Assembly: GCF_013836145.1 (NCBI RefSeq)
Contig: NZ_CP057483.1
Location: forward strand, 2,046,001-2,110,000
Length of the DNA stretch: 64,000 nucleotides
DNA from: Citrobacter sp. RHB25-C09
Lineage (GTDB): Bacteria > Pseudomonadota > Gammaproteobacteria > Enterobacterales > Enterobacteriaceae
Direction of reading: 5' to 3'
Shown: one piece after another, positions 44,861-54,230 of the stretch
Layout: every line of letters begins with the position of its first letter
Position numbering within the stretch: the stretch's first letter is position 1
Program-made: the position numbers and the translations under genes
The notes under the pieces: model-generated
What the model was told of the DNA's origin: nothing
What the model saw: the letters and a program-made list of their open reading frames with translations, nothing else
Database searches by the model: none

Positions 44861-44885
44861 CAAAAGCCGGGCTTACACGCCCGGC
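44861..44885 (-). terminator. Terminator of the M32 carboxypeptidase gene
   Basis: Minus strand GCCGGGC-GTGTAA-GCCCGGC followed by TTTTG. The T run touches the RstA box, so the end of one gene and the control site of the next are adjacent. Confidence 0.75.
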
Positions 44886-44893
44886 ATAAGGAT

Positions 44894-46378
44894 TTACAGA
44901 TAGCGGGCTTCCAGATGCGCACGGAAATGGCGGCTGCTAAGCGGTTCACCGGTTGCCTGAGTCATTAATTGTGCAGTTGTAAAACGGCTGCCGTGCTGCC
45001 AGATATTTTGACGTAACCAGTCGAACAGCGCAGTAAGCTCACCCTGGGCAATCTGGCTATCCAGATCCGGCAAGGCGCGCTTCGCGGCACTGAACAATTG
45101 CGCGGCATACATTGCTCCCAGCGTATAGGATGGAAAATAGCCAAAGCCACCGTCGGTCCAGTGAATATCCTGCATGCAACCGTCGCGATAATTTCCTTCG
45201 GTAGAAATTCCCAGCCATGACTGCATTTTCTCGTTCCACAGCGCCGGAATATCTTCAACTTCAATGTCGCCGTTGATCAGGGCACGTTCTATCTCATAAC
45301 GCAGAATAACGTGGGCAGGGTAACTGACTTCATCGGCATCAACACGAATAAACCCTGGCTTCACCCGCTGATTCCAGGCAATAAAATTCTGCTCACTGAA
45401 TGCCGGTTGGTCACCGAAAAGACGCTTAACTGCAGGGATAAGACGACGCAAGAACGCGTTGCTGCGACCTAACTGCATCTCAAAAAACAGACTCTGAGAC
45501 TCATGAATTGCCGTGGAGCGGGCGAGTGCAACCGGCTGTCCTGGCCAGGTTTTCGGCAGGTTTTGCTCATAGCGCGCGTGCCCGGTTTCATGGATGACGC
45601 CAAAAAGGGCGCTGAGCAGTTCATTTTCATTATAGCGGGTGGTAATCCGGACATCGTTGGGCACGCCGCCACAGAAAGGGTGTGCGCTAATGTCCAGACG
45701 TCCCGCATTAAAATCAAAACCCAGCGTGGCCATGGTTTCCAGACCTAACTGACGCTGGATCTCCGTCGGAAATGGTCCAGCAGGCGGAATTAACGTCTGC
45801 TGCGTCTGCTTTTCGACCGCTCGGTTCAACAGGTCAGGAAGCCAGGATTTAAGATCGGCAAACAGCACGTCAAGCTGAGCGCTGGTCATATCCGGTTCAT
45901 AAATATCAAGGAGGGCATCATAGGGCGAACTGCCTTTAACGTCGGCACGCAGTTTTGCTTCCTCGCGGCTAAGTTTTACGACCTCTTTTAAATTCGCCGA
46001 GAATCCCTGCCAGTCGTTTGCAGGACGCTGACTGCGCCAGGCGTGCTCACAACGGCTGCCGGCAAGTGATTTCGCCTCCACCAGCGATGCGGGCAGAAGC
46101 GATGCCTGAGTGTGCAAACGCGCTATTTCACGCAGGTTTGCCTGTTCTACATCGTTGAGATCTTCCTCGGCAGCGGCTGCTATCCACTGGGCGATTTTTG
46201 GATCGGTGATTATCTGGTGCTCCAGTACGCTCAGTTCGGCCAGTGCTTCACCGCGCGCAGTGCTCCCCCCGGGCGGCATCATGGTAAACATGTCCCAACT
46301 GGCGATGGCGGATAAATGAGAGAAGCGGGAGAGACGCAGGAAGGTGCGAGTGAGTTCCTGATAGTTGTTGTTAGCCAT
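44894..46378 (-). CDS. Carboxypeptidase Taq-type metallopeptidase (M32)
   Basis: 494 aa, the usual length of M32 enzymes. The zinc motif HEXXH is HETGH (263-267, 'GVIHETGHARYEQ') and family motifs 'SAHPFCGGVPNDVRITTRY' (in parts HPF at 233-235 and NDVRITTRY), 'ESQSLFFEMQLG' and 'TLGAMYAAQLF' are present. Cytosolic broad-specificity C-terminal peptidase. K-12 has no gene here between asr and ynfM; related enterobacteria do carry M32 genes. Confidence 0.95.
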   Translation of the reverse strand: MANNNYQELTRTFLRLSRFSHLSAIASWDMFTMMPPGGSTARGEALAELSVLEHQIITDPKIAQWIAAAAEEDLNDVEQANLREIARLHTQASLLPASLVEAKSLAGSRCEHAWRSQRPANDWQGFSANLKEVVKLSREEAKLRADVKGSSPYDALLDIYEPDMTSAQLDVLFADLKSWLPDLLNRAVEKQTQQTLIPPAGPFPTEIQRQLGLETMATLGFDFNAGRLDISAHPFCGGVPNDVRITTRYNENELLSALFGVIHETGHARYEQNLPKTWPGQPVALARSTAIHESQSLFFEMQLGRSNAFLRRLIPAVKRLFGDQPAFSEQNFIAWNQRVKPGFIRVDADEVSYPAHVILRYEIERALINGDIEVEDIPALWNEKMQSWLGISTEGNYRDGCMQDIHWTDGGFGYFPSYTLGAMYAAQLFSAAKRALPDLDSQIAQGELTALFDWLRQNIWQHGSRFTTAQLMTQATGEPLSSRHFRAHLEARYL

Positions 46379-46622
46379 GAATCCTCTTCGACGGTCTGTG
46401 CAGGTTTATCCCCACCATAATGGGTAGTTATGTTTATCGATAGCCTTTTTTATAGTAGGCAACGGTGACATCGTACCAGTTGATAAAAAAAAGACGCACA
46501 CAGCAAAATGAATCCAATAATTTGGGTCTTATTTGTTCTCCTGACGTTGGACGCAGCCAGAGAATTGATGGCGACAACATCAATTCCCGTTTTATGGTAA
46601 GACGGTGTTAGTAGACAGACGA

Positions 46623-46652
46623 AAAGTCCGGGTAGCGTGTTACCCGGACTTT
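46623..46652. terminator. Rho-independent terminator of ynfM
   Basis: AAAGTCCGGGTA-GCGTGT-TACCCGGACTTT, a perfect 12-bp stem with A and T flanks, just 3' of ynfM on the minus strand. Confidence 0.92.
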
Positions 46653-46654
46653 TA

Positions 46655-47908
46655 TTATACGTGCAGACGATGATGTAACCGTGTTCCTACCAGAATAGCC
46701 AACACCAGCATGATGGCGATAAATCCCCCCACACCGTTCCAGCCATAGTTGTGCCAGAAAACGCCACCCAGCGTACCGGCGATACTCGAGCCGAGATAGT
46801 AGCTAAACAGATACAGCGAAGAGGCCTGGCCTTTTGCCCGCCGCGCGCGTGGGCCAATCCAACTGCTGGCGACGGAGTGTGCGCCAAAGAAACCGGCTGA
46901 GAAGAGCAACATCCCGGCAAAGATCAGCCACAGCGAACTGAAGAGAGTCATTAACAACCCGAGCAGCATCACCACGGTAGAGAAAAGCATCACAGGACCG
47001 CGTCCATAACGCACTGTCATGGCGCCCGCTTTTGGCGAGCTCCAGGTTCCGGTCAAATAGGCGACGGAAAGTAACCCGACCACGGCCTGGCTTAATTCCC
47101 ACGGCGAGAGCATCAGACGATAGCCAATATAGTTAAACAGGGTGACGAACGATCCCATCAGCAGAAAACCTTCTGCGAACAACAGTGGGAGCCCCTGGTC
47201 GCGCCAGTGCAAACGGAAGTTAATAAACAGCGTTTTTGGCCGCAGCGAGGTGGGACGGAAGTGCCGTGACTCCGGCAGGATCTTCCAGAACATTAATGCT
47301 GACGCGAGGGCAAAACAGCCAATGGCCGCCAGCGCAATTCGCCAGTTAAAGAAGTCGGTAAACACACCGCTAAGCAGACGCCCACTCATCCCGCCGATGG
47401 AGTTACCGCTGATATAGAGGCCCATCGAAAACGCCACGAAGCTTGGGTGAATCTCTTCACTAAGATAGGTCATCCCGACAGCCGCAACGCCGCTCAACGA
47501 GAGGCCGATCAGGGCGCGCATGATAAGGATGCCATGCCAACTGGTCATCATCGTCGAGAGCAAAGTGCAGGTGGAGGCGAGCAGAAGTGCAGTCACCATG
47601 ACGGGCTTTCGCCCAATCGCATCGGAAAGCGGCCCGGTGAAAAGTAAGCCGACGGCCAGCATGCCGGTAGAGATGGAAAGTGAAATACTGCTGCTGGCCG
47701 GCGAAACGCCAAACTCATGGGATAAGACGGGAAGAATCGGCTGTACACAGTACAGCAGCGCGAAGGTAGCAAGTCCTGCGGAAAAGAGGGCTAGCGTGAC
47801 GCGCATAAACGATGACGTACCGCGCTGAATAAACTGAACTGGCTGAGAAACGGTTTGCTGCTCAATGTCGCCTGCCGGGGCATCACTGACGGTAGTCGTA
47901 CGGCTCAC
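46655..47908 (-). CDS. ynfM: YnfM, MFS transporter (arabinose-efflux-like)
   Basis: 417 aa, as in E. coli. Twelve membrane helices; the MFS loop motif 'GPLSDAIGRKPVM' follows helix 2, and 'GNSIGGMSGRLLSG' is a DHA1-type motif. A soluble N-terminus of about 30 residues precedes helix 1. Exports an unknown small compound. Divergent from the LysR gene ynfL, which may control it. Confidence 0.94.
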   Translation of the reverse strand: MSRTTTVSDAPAGDIEQQTVSQPVQFIQRGTSSFMRVTLALFSAGLATFALLYCVQPILPVLSHEFGVSPASSSISLSISTGMLAVGLLFTGPLSDAIGRKPVMVTALLLASTCTLLSTMMTSWHGILIMRALIGLSLSGVAAVGMTYLSEEIHPSFVAFSMGLYISGNSIGGMSGRLLSGVFTDFFNWRIALAAIGCFALASALMFWKILPESRHFRPTSLRPKTLFINFRLHWRDQGLPLLFAEGFLLMGSFVTLFNYIGYRLMLSPWELSQAVVGLLSVAYLTGTWSSPKAGAMTVRYGRGPVMLFSTVVMLLGLLMTLFSSLWLIFAGMLLFSAGFFGAHSVASSWIGPRARRAKGQASSLYLFSYYLGSSIAGTLGGVFWHNYGWNGVGGFIAIMLVLAILVGTRLHHRLHV

Positions 47909-48028
47909 TTGAAATCCTTGCTTAACAACCCGCGTTTTAAAGGTCCGGGCGTAACCCTATTGCACAGAGTAGGAAAAACCCATTATTCTGTCTAATATAT
48001 TAATAGTCTCAAATAATATCTTAAATAT

Positions 48029-48928
48029 ATGAATATAGAATTGCGTCATCTACGCTATTTTGTTGCGGTGGCAGAAGAGCTGCATTTTGGTCGCGCAGCC
48101 GCGCGTTTGAATATTTCGCAGCCGCCGTTGAGTCAACAAATCCAGGCGCTGGAACAGGAAATTGGTGCAAGGCTTCTGGCGCGTACTAACCGCAGCGTGG
48201 CATTAACGGCGGCCGGAAAGCAGTTCCTCGCCGACAGCCGGCAAATTCTGGGGCTGGTCACCGATGCCGCCGCCCGCGCTGAACGACTTCACCAGGGCGA
48301 GGCCGGAGAATTACGCATCGGCTTCACCTCATCAGCGCCGTTTATCAAAGCCGTTTCCGACACGCTGTCGCTTTTTCGTCAGGATTACCCGGACGTTCAT
48401 CTGCAAACTCGTGAAATGAACACCCGCGAGCAGCTTGCACCGCTCAGCGAAGGGGCGTTGGATGTTGGACTGCTGCGTAATACGCTGTTGCCGGAAGCGC
48501 TTAACCATGAGCTGATCTTGCGCGAGCCGCTGATGGCGATGATCCCCCGGGACCACCGACTTGCGCAAAAGCCGGTGGTGTCACTTGCCGAACTAGCGCA
48601 TGAGCCCTTCGTCTTTTTTGATCCTCACGTTGGGACGGGCTTATACGACGATATTCTTGGCATGATGCGTCGTTACCATCTGACGCCGGTTATCACGCAG
48701 GAGGTCGGAGAGGCGATGACGATCATTGGTCTCGTGGCGGCAGGACTTGGCGTATCCATTCTTCCGGCCTCGTTTAAAAAAGTTCAGGTCGACGAAATGT
48801 GTTGGGTTCCCATCGCGGAAAAAGAGGCTGTATCCGAAATGTGGCTGGTATGGTCCAGGCATCACGAACAGAGCCAGGCGGCAATCCGTTTTCGTCAACA
48901 GCTCATTCAGGCGGTGAGGGACGCTTAA
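48029..48928 (+). CDS. ynfL: YnfL, LysR-family regulator
   Basis: 299 aa. N-terminal winged HTH 'LHFGRAAARLNISQPPLSQQIQALE' (in parts: FGRAAARLNIS and PPLSQQIQALE), then a periplasmic-binding-like effector domain of about 200 residues. The divergent pair with ynfM (120-bp gap) suggests that it controls that transporter. Effector unknown. Confidence 0.93.
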   Translation: MNIELRHLRYFVAVAEELHFGRAAARLNISQPPLSQQIQALEQEIGARLLARTNRSVALTAAGKQFLADSRQILGLVTDAAARAERLHQGEAGELRIGFTSSAPFIKAVSDTLSLFRQDYPDVHLQTREMNTREQLAPLSEGALDVGLLRNTLLPEALNHELILREPLMAMIPRDHRLAQKPVVSLAELAHEPFVFFDPHVGTGLYDDILGMMRRYHLTPVITQEVGEAMTIIGLVAAGLGVSILPASFKKVQVDEMCWVPIAEKEAVSEMWLVWSRHHEQSQAAIRFRQQLIQAVRDA

Positions 48929-49056
48929 ATTAATTTAATAATCACTTAAAATGTGCAGTAAATCACACGGCTAAGTAAAAAGTTGACGCCGTGTATTGAA
49001 GTCATTCACCATAACCCACAGATTATTTCGGAGCGCGAAAATAAAGGGAGTAAGAG

Positions 49057-50277
49057 GTGGTTGCTGATATTCAGCCTGGACATATCGATCAAATAAAGCA
49101 GACCAATGCTGGCGCGGTTTATCGCCTGATTGATCAGCTTGGGCCGGTATCACGTATTGATCTGTCTCGTCTTGCACAATTGGCGCCCGCCAGTATTACC
49201 AAGATTGTTCGCGAAATGCTTGAGGCGCACCTGGTTCAGGAACTGGAAATTAAAGAAGCGGGGAGCCGTGGGCGTCCGGCTGTCGGCCTGGTGGTCGAAA
49301 CTGAGGCCTGGCATTACTTATCCTTGCGCATTAGTCGTGGGGAAATCTTTCTCGCTCTGCGCGATCTGAGCAGCAAACAGGTCGTGGAGGAGTGCCTTGA
49401 ACTTCCGTTGCATGACGATATGCCACTGCTTGACCGCATTCTTGTGTTGGTCGATCAATTCTTTATTCGCCATCAGCAAAAGCTTGAACGTCTAACTTCC
49501 ATTGCCATTACCATGCCGGGCATTATTGATACTGAAAATGGTATCGTCCATCGGATGCCGTTTTATGATGATGTCAAAGAGATGCCGCTCGGCGAAGCGC
49601 TGGAGCAGCATACTGGCGTACCGGTTTATATCCAGCATGACATCAGCGCCTGGACAATGGCTGAAGCGATGTTCGGGGCTTCCCGGGGGGCTCGCGATGT
49701 CATCCAGGTGGTTATCGATCATAACGTTGGTGCCGGGGTGATCACCGACGGTCATTTATTGCATGCAGGCAGCAGCAGCCTGGTGGAGATTGGTCACACT
49801 CAGGTAGATCCTTACGGTAAACGCTGTTACTGCGGAAACCACGGTTGCCTGGAAACGATCGCCAGCGTTGAGAGTATCCTGGAACTGGCGCAACTGCGAC
49901 TCGGGCAGTCGATGAGCTCTTCGCTTCATGGACAGCCGCTAACGGTCGATTCTCTGTGCCAGGCCGCGTTAGCGGGCGATCTGCTGGCAAAGGATATTAT
50001 CACCGGGGTCGGTACGCACGTTGGGCGCATTCTGGCCATTATGGTGAATTTGTTCAACCCGCAAAAAATACTGATTGGTTCCCCGCTCAGTAAAGCCGCC
50101 GATGTGCTGTTTCCCGCCATTGCAGACAGCATTCGTCAGCAGGCGCTGCCTGCCTATAGCAAAAATATGGTCGTGGAAAGTACACAGTTTTCTAATCAAG
50201 GAACGATGGCGGGTGCCGCGTTAGTAAAAGACGCGATGTATAACGGTTCTTTGTTGATCCGTCTATTACAGGGGTAA
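49057..50277 (+). CDS. mlc: Mlc, ROK-family glucose-responsive repressor
   Basis: 406 aa from a GTG at 49057, with AAAGGGAG 9-16 nt upstream, as in E. coli. N-terminal winged HTH ('LSRLAQLAPASITKIVREML'), ROK domain, and the zinc site with His247 and C257, C259, C264 in 'GKRCYCGNHGCLE'. Represses ptsG, manXYZ, ptsHI and malT; it is inactivated by binding to dephosphorylated EIICB-Glc at the membrane. Confidence 0.98.
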   Translation: MVADIQPGHIDQIKQTNAGAVYRLIDQLGPVSRIDLSRLAQLAPASITKIVREMLEAHLVQELEIKEAGSRGRPAVGLVVETEAWHYLSLRISRGEIFLALRDLSSKQVVEECLELPLHDDMPLLDRILVLVDQFFIRHQQKLERLTSIAITMPGIIDTENGIVHRMPFYDDVKEMPLGEALEQHTGVPVYIQHDISAWTMAEAMFGASRGARDVIQVVIDHNVGAGVITDGHLLHAGSSSLVEIGHTQVDPYGKRCYCGNHGCLETIASVESILELAQLRLGQSMSSSLHGQPLTVDSLCQAALAGDLLAKDIITGVGTHVGRILAIMVNLFNPQKILIGSPLSKAADVLFPAIADSIRQQALPAYSKNMVVESTQFSNQGTMAGAALVKDAMYNGSLLIRLLQG

Positions 50278-50402
50278 CATTTTTTCATTGTTCTACCAAA
50301 ATTTGCGCTAACGCAAGCTGACTCCACCTGGCATACCTTAGACTTTCTCCACTGTATTATTTTCCTGACTTATATTTTCGTAGCATAACGGTGGAGTTAG
50401 TG

Positions 50403-51098
50403 ATGCTGAAGCGTTTCTTTATTACAGGTACAGACACTTCTGTGGGGAAAACGGTGGTTTCCCGCGCATTACTACAAGCGTTAGCGTCAGGTGGTAAGAG
50501 CGTAGCCGGTTACAAACCCGTCGCGAAAGGAAGCAAAGAGACGCCAGAAGGTCTGCGCAACAAAGATGCGTTGGTACTGCAAAGCGTATCGACGCTGGAG
50601 TTACCTTACGAAGCCGTCAATCCCATCGCTTTTAGCGAAGACGAAAGCAGCGTCGCCCATAGTTGTCCCATCAATTACACGTTGATTTCCAAAGGGCTGG
50701 CTAGCCTGACGGACAAAGTCGATCACGTGGTGGTGGAAGGTACTGGCGGCTGGCGGAGTCTGATGAACGACCTGCGCCCGCTGTCAGAATGGGTGGTGCA
50801 GGAACAGCTACCGGTTTTGATGGTGGTGGGGATTCAGGAAGGCTGCATTAATCATGCGCTATTAACCGCACAAGCCATCGCCAATGACGGCCTGCCTCTG
50901 ATTGGCTGGGTCGCTAACAGGATTAATCCAGGGCTGGCGCATTACGCTGAAATTATCGATGTGCTGGGGAAAAAAATTCCTGCGCCATTAATCGGCGAGT
51001 TGCCTTATCTACCGCGCGCCGAGCAGCGTGAACTGGGGCAATATATTCGCCTGTCAATGCTCGGCAGTGTGTTGTCGGTAGATCGAGTCCTGGCGTAA
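50403..51098 (+). CDS. bioD2: BioD2 (YnfK), dethiobiotin synthetase paralogue
   Basis: 231 aa from the ATG at 50403, with GGAG 7 nt upstream. P-loop GTDTSVGKT (9-17) and 'VVEGTGGWRSLMND' and 'IQEGCINHALLT' match BioD. Closes the ureido ring in biotin synthesis; the main bioD lies in the bio operon elsewhere. It stands downstream of mlc, and its 3' end overlaps clcB by 45 nt. Confidence 0.95.
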   Translation: MLKRFFITGTDTSVGKTVVSRALLQALASGGKSVAGYKPVAKGSKETPEGLRNKDALVLQSVSTLELPYEAVNPIAFSEDESSVAHSCPINYTLISKGLASLTDKVDHVVVEGTGGWRSLMNDLRPLSEWVVQEQLPVLMVVGIQEGCINHALLTAQAIANDGLPLIGWVANRINPGLAHYAEIIDVLGKKIPAPLIGELPYLPRAEQRELGQYIRLSMLGSVLSVDRVLA

Positions 51099-52349
51099 CG
51101 TCCTCGCCAGAACCGACGCCAGCACACAGGCAATCAATAAGCCGGGGAGCAGTCGATACTCTCCGGTCATTTCACAAATCATCAGGCTGGACATCACCGG
51201 GGCATGCGTTGTGGCCGCAAGCAGTGTCGCCATTCCCGTCAGACCAAGTAGCAATGTAAGCTCATCCGTTCCAGGAAACCAGATCCCCCAGATACGCCCC
51301 AGAATCATTCCCAGTGAGAGGCCAATAAACAGCGTTGGCGTAAATACACCGCCCGGTGCGCCGGATCCGCTGCTGGCGAGGACGGCTAACAGTTTACAAA
51401 GAAAAATACCGGTGATGACCAGCAGCAGAGGCGGAGAAAGTAAAAAGGATTGCACCACGCTGTAACCATTTCCCCACACCGTCGGGGTGAGCAGCGAAAG
51501 CAGACCAACAATCAGTCCCCCCAGCGCAAGTTGCCATGGCGGGGTGAGTTTGAGCCGTAGAAAGGCAAGATGGCTGGTGGACATCAGTCCGATTAGCAAA
51601 GGGCCGCATAGTCCCGCAAGCACACCGGTGACCAGGATCAAACCGTATTCAAGACTCTGTAATTCCAGCGAAAGATGAACCGTGTACAGCAACGAACTTC
51701 CGCCGCCGAGAAAATGCGTGGCGACCAGCGCAACAATGGCGGAAATGACTACCGGTCCGAGCGACGCCAGCATCAGCGTGCCAAAGAGAATTTCTGCAAT
51801 AAACAGCGTGCCCGCCAGCGGTGCATGGTAAGCGCTGGCCATTCCTGCCGCCGCGCCGCAGGCGATCCACAACCTCCACTCGTCACGAGGAGTAAACCTG
51901 CGCGCAAGACAGGAAGCCGCCAGCGCCGCCAGTAAAATCATCGCTCCTTCACGACCAATGGCGCTACCGCTGGCGACCACGAATAAAGAGGCAAGGGACT
52001 TAATCAGGCTGGCGCCATAATCAAACTGACCGTCGCTGCGTACGGCTTCCATATAATCTGTGGAGGCATGCGAACGTTGTTGGTGTCGCTTTTGCCAACC
52101 CCATAACATCAAACCTGCAGCCAGTCCGCCCAGCATTGGGGTCAGGACTCTCCGCCAGGGAGAAAGCCCCGTTGCGGCGTTGACCAGGCTTCCGGTGTCA
52201 TTACTCAGGAATACCCATTCCAGCAACAGCATGGCGTGACGGAACGCAGAGACAGCAACCGCGGCTAACACGCCGATCATGACCGCAATGAGCAGACGGC
52301 GAAGTAATAAATGGAGATCGGGCCAGGGATGAAGTCGATGCATCGTCAT
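51054..52349 (-). CDS. clcB: ClcB, voltage-gated chloride channel/antiporter
   Basis: 431 aa (E. coli 418; extra residues at the N-terminus before 'LLRRLLIAV'). CLC motifs 'GSAIGREGAMI' (GREGP-type, here with Ala) and 'GSGAPGGVFTPTLFIG' are visible; about ten membrane helices. Helps extreme acid resistance together with ClcA. Six nt after dmsD and convergent with bioD2. Confidence 0.95.
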   Translation of the reverse strand: MTMHRLHPWPDLHLLLRRLLIAVMIGVLAAVAVSAFRHAMLLLEWVFLSNDTGSLVNAATGLSPWRRVLTPMLGGLAAGLMLWGWQKRHQQRSHASTDYMEAVRSDGQFDYGASLIKSLASLFVVASGSAIGREGAMILLAALAASCLARRFTPRDEWRLWIACGAAAGMASAYHAPLAGTLFIAEILFGTLMLASLGPVVISAIVALVATHFLGGGSSLLYTVHLSLELQSLEYGLILVTGVLAGLCGPLLIGLMSTSHLAFLRLKLTPPWQLALGGLIVGLLSLLTPTVWGNGYSVVQSFLLSPPLLLVITGIFLCKLLAVLASSGSGAPGGVFTPTLFIGLSLGMILGRIWGIWFPGTDELTLLLGLTGMATLLAATTHAPVMSSLMICEMTGEYRLLPGLLIACVLASVLARTLRQDSIYRQHTAEH

Positions 52350-52355
52350 CGACAG

Positions 52356-52970
52356 TCAACGGAATAGCTTTTTGTCGGCGACAGGAAGCGTTAACGCAGA
52401 TTGCCACTGGCCGAGAGTCAGTCGTGCAAGCTCGCCTAATGCCTGGTAAAACGGATGTCCGGCATTTTGGGTAAATACGTCCATAAAGCGCGAGGACCAG
52501 GGAAAAAGATGCCAGGCCAATAGCTCCTCACACTGGCGGTGGCGACCGTTTTCCGCCAACCAGGCAGCCTGCAGTAGCAGAGAGCCGAAATGATCTTCAG
52601 GTTCGTTTTGCGCCACGACAAAGTGAATATCGTTTTCCCGCATCCACTGCCGCAGCGAAAGTGTCGATTCTCCAAAAAGGACGTTTTCGCGATCCAGCCA
52701 CACTGAACCCCACGGCGGAGATGGCAATGCGTATGGCCCAACAAACAGACGCTGCCAGACCTGAGTCAGTGGTTCGTTACCTTCACGCTGGAATAATGCG
52801 CGAAGTGGCGTCAGTTGTTCCTGCGGCAGCGGCCATTGCGCTGTCCAGTCGCTGTTTGTGAGGGCTGACACCAACGGTGTGGCCTGTTCACTCTGCGGGG
52901 AAAAATAAAACAGCGCGCCCAGCACGCGTGCAGTCATGGCAAAATCTTTCTGTTGCGTTATTCCAGTCAT
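52356..52970 (-). CDS. dmsD: DmsD, Tat proofreading chaperone for DMSO reductase-type enzymes
   Basis: 204 aa from the ATG at 52970 (MTGITQQKDF), equal to the E. coli length; a longer start at 53099 has no family support. TorD/DmsD fold with 'WQRLFVGPYALPSPPWGSVWLD' (in parts) and 'EPEDHFGSLLLQAAWLAE', the Tat-leader binding motif. It guides DmsA and YnfE/F to the Tat system. The ynfEFGH genes that precede it in K-12 are absent here. Confidence 0.95.
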   Translation of the reverse strand: MTGITQQKDFAMTARVLGALFYFSPQSEQATPLVSALTNSDWTAQWPLPQEQLTPLRALFQREGNEPLTQVWQRLFVGPYALPSPPWGSVWLDRENVLFGESTLSLRQWMRENDIHFVVAQNEPEDHFGSLLLQAAWLAENGRHRQCEELLAWHLFPWSSRFMDVFTQNAGHPFYQALGELARLTLGQWQSALTLPVADKKLFR

Positions 52971-53072
52971 CAAAAGCATCCACAGACAAGGTGTGTGTTG
53001 CACTATACCGTGCGTAGCAGGCGTGAGTTTACCTGCAAAGGCGGGCCGGTTATTAATCCATATCAAAATGAA

Positions 53073-53097
53073 GTTACCCTCCGGGAAGGAGGGTAAC
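53073..53097 (-). terminator. Terminator of ynfD
   Basis: Minus strand GTTACCCTCC-TTCCC-GGAGGGTAAC, a perfect 10-bp stem followed by TTCATTTT. Confidence 0.85.
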
Positions 53098-53108
53098 AAA
53101 TGTCGGGC

Positions 53109-53414
53109 TTATTGCGGTTCGTTGGCTGCCCCGTCATGGGAGGGTGTAGTGCTTGCCGGTGCATTACCGCTACTGGTTCGGGTATAAAGAATTTTATGCG
53201 TATCGTTAGCACAGTGGCCAACAACCTGCGAGTCGGGTTGGTCAGCTTGATCGTTGGGAACAATGTTCAGGGAGAAATTCGCTTCCGGAACACCGTTGTT
53301 GATAATGCGCTGCTGAATGTCGCTTTTGATACGTTCACATGAATCGGGTGCTGCCAGTACTACGGGTGAAGCAAAGAGCAGCAGACAAGCAAGCGTTCCT
53401 TTGGTCATTTTCAT
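53109..53414 (-). CDS. ynfD: YnfD, small secreted DUF1161 protein
   Basis: 101 aa from the ATG at 53414, with AAGGAG upstream. Signal peptide cut near 'VVLAAPDS'. The mature part has two cysteines (SCERI and GHCAND), which suggests one disulfide, and the DUF1161 motif 'QQRIINNGVP'. Periplasmic, function unknown. Confidence 0.92.
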   Translation of the reverse strand: MKMTKGTLACLLLFASPVVLAAPDSCERIKSDIQQRIINNGVPEANFSLNIVPNDQADQPDSQVVGHCANDTHKILYTRTSSGNAPASTTPSHDGAANEPQ

Positions 53415-53519
53415 GGTCAGCTCCTTTTGTGATATGCGTAGAAATAAGCATAGCAAATGTAGTGTAAACAACTGTATTTGCTAAAATGATTGGGAATCGT
53501 CCTTAATTATGGGAAATAT

Positions 53520-54230
53520 GTGAAAAACCAGATCCTTCTTTTTGCTTTCGGCCTGGCGCTGGCGGGGTGCGATAACAGCGCAATCCCGCTCTCCTTTACG
53601 CCGGAGATGGCCAGCTTTTCTAATGAATTTGATTTTGATCCATTACGCGGCCCGGTGAAAGATTTCAGCCAGACGTTGCTCAATGAGAAAGGTGAAGTGG
53701 CGAAGCGCGTCAATGGCACTCTTTCTGAGGAGGGTTGTTTCGACACGCTGGAACTGCACGATCTCGAAAACAACACCGGTGTCGCGTTGGTACTGGATGC
53801 AAATTACTATCGCGATGCGGAAACGCTGGAAAAAAAGGTGCGCTTGCAGGGGAAATGCCAACTGGCAGAATTACCGTCCGCAGGGGTGACCTGGGATACT
53901 GACGATAATGGCTTTGTCATCTCCGCAAACGGTAAAGAGATGAAAGTCCAGTATCGCTATGATGCAGAAGGGTACCCGTTGGGCAAAACGACAGTCAGTA
54001 AAGATCGTACGTTATCGGTCAGTGCAAAACCTTCGCCCGATCCACGCAAAAAACTGGACTACACGGCGGTCAGTATGTTGAACGATCATCCGCTGGGTAA
54101 TGTAAAACAGTCTTGTGAATACGATCGTCACGCCAATCCTACGGATTGCACACTTGTCATTGTCGATCAAAGCGTTAAGCCGCCGGTTGAGCGCTTTTAT
54201 ACCATTAAAAATACGATTGATTACTACTGA
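53520..54230 (+). CDS. ynfC: YnfC, UPF0257 lipoprotein
   Basis: 236 aa from a GTG at 53520, equal to the E. coli length, with GGGAAA as a weak ribosome site; an in-frame ATG at 53490 is less likely. Lipobox 'LALAGCDN' gives lipidation at about residue 18. Conserved 'SFSNEFDFDPLRGPVKDFSQ' (in parts) and 'GYPLGKTT'. Function unknown. Confidence 0.93.
   Translation: MKNQILLFAFGLALAGCDNSAIPLSFTPEMASFSNEFDFDPLRGPVKDFSQTLLNEKGEVAKRVNGTLSEEGCFDTLELHDLENNTGVALVLDANYYRDAETLEKKVRLQGKCQLAELPSAGVTWDTDDNGFVISANGKEMKVQYRYDAEGYPLGKTTVSKDRTLSVSAKPSPDPRKKLDYTAVSMLNDHPLGNVKQSCEYDRHANPTDCTLVIVDQSVKPPVERFYTIKNTIDYY

Noticed and set aside
46511..46603. Possible 30-codon plus-strand ORF MNPIIWVLFVLLTLD... between the M32 gene and ynfM
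   Set aside because: It has a hydrophobic start but no ribosome-binding site, and I recognise no homologue. Chance ORFs of this size are common.
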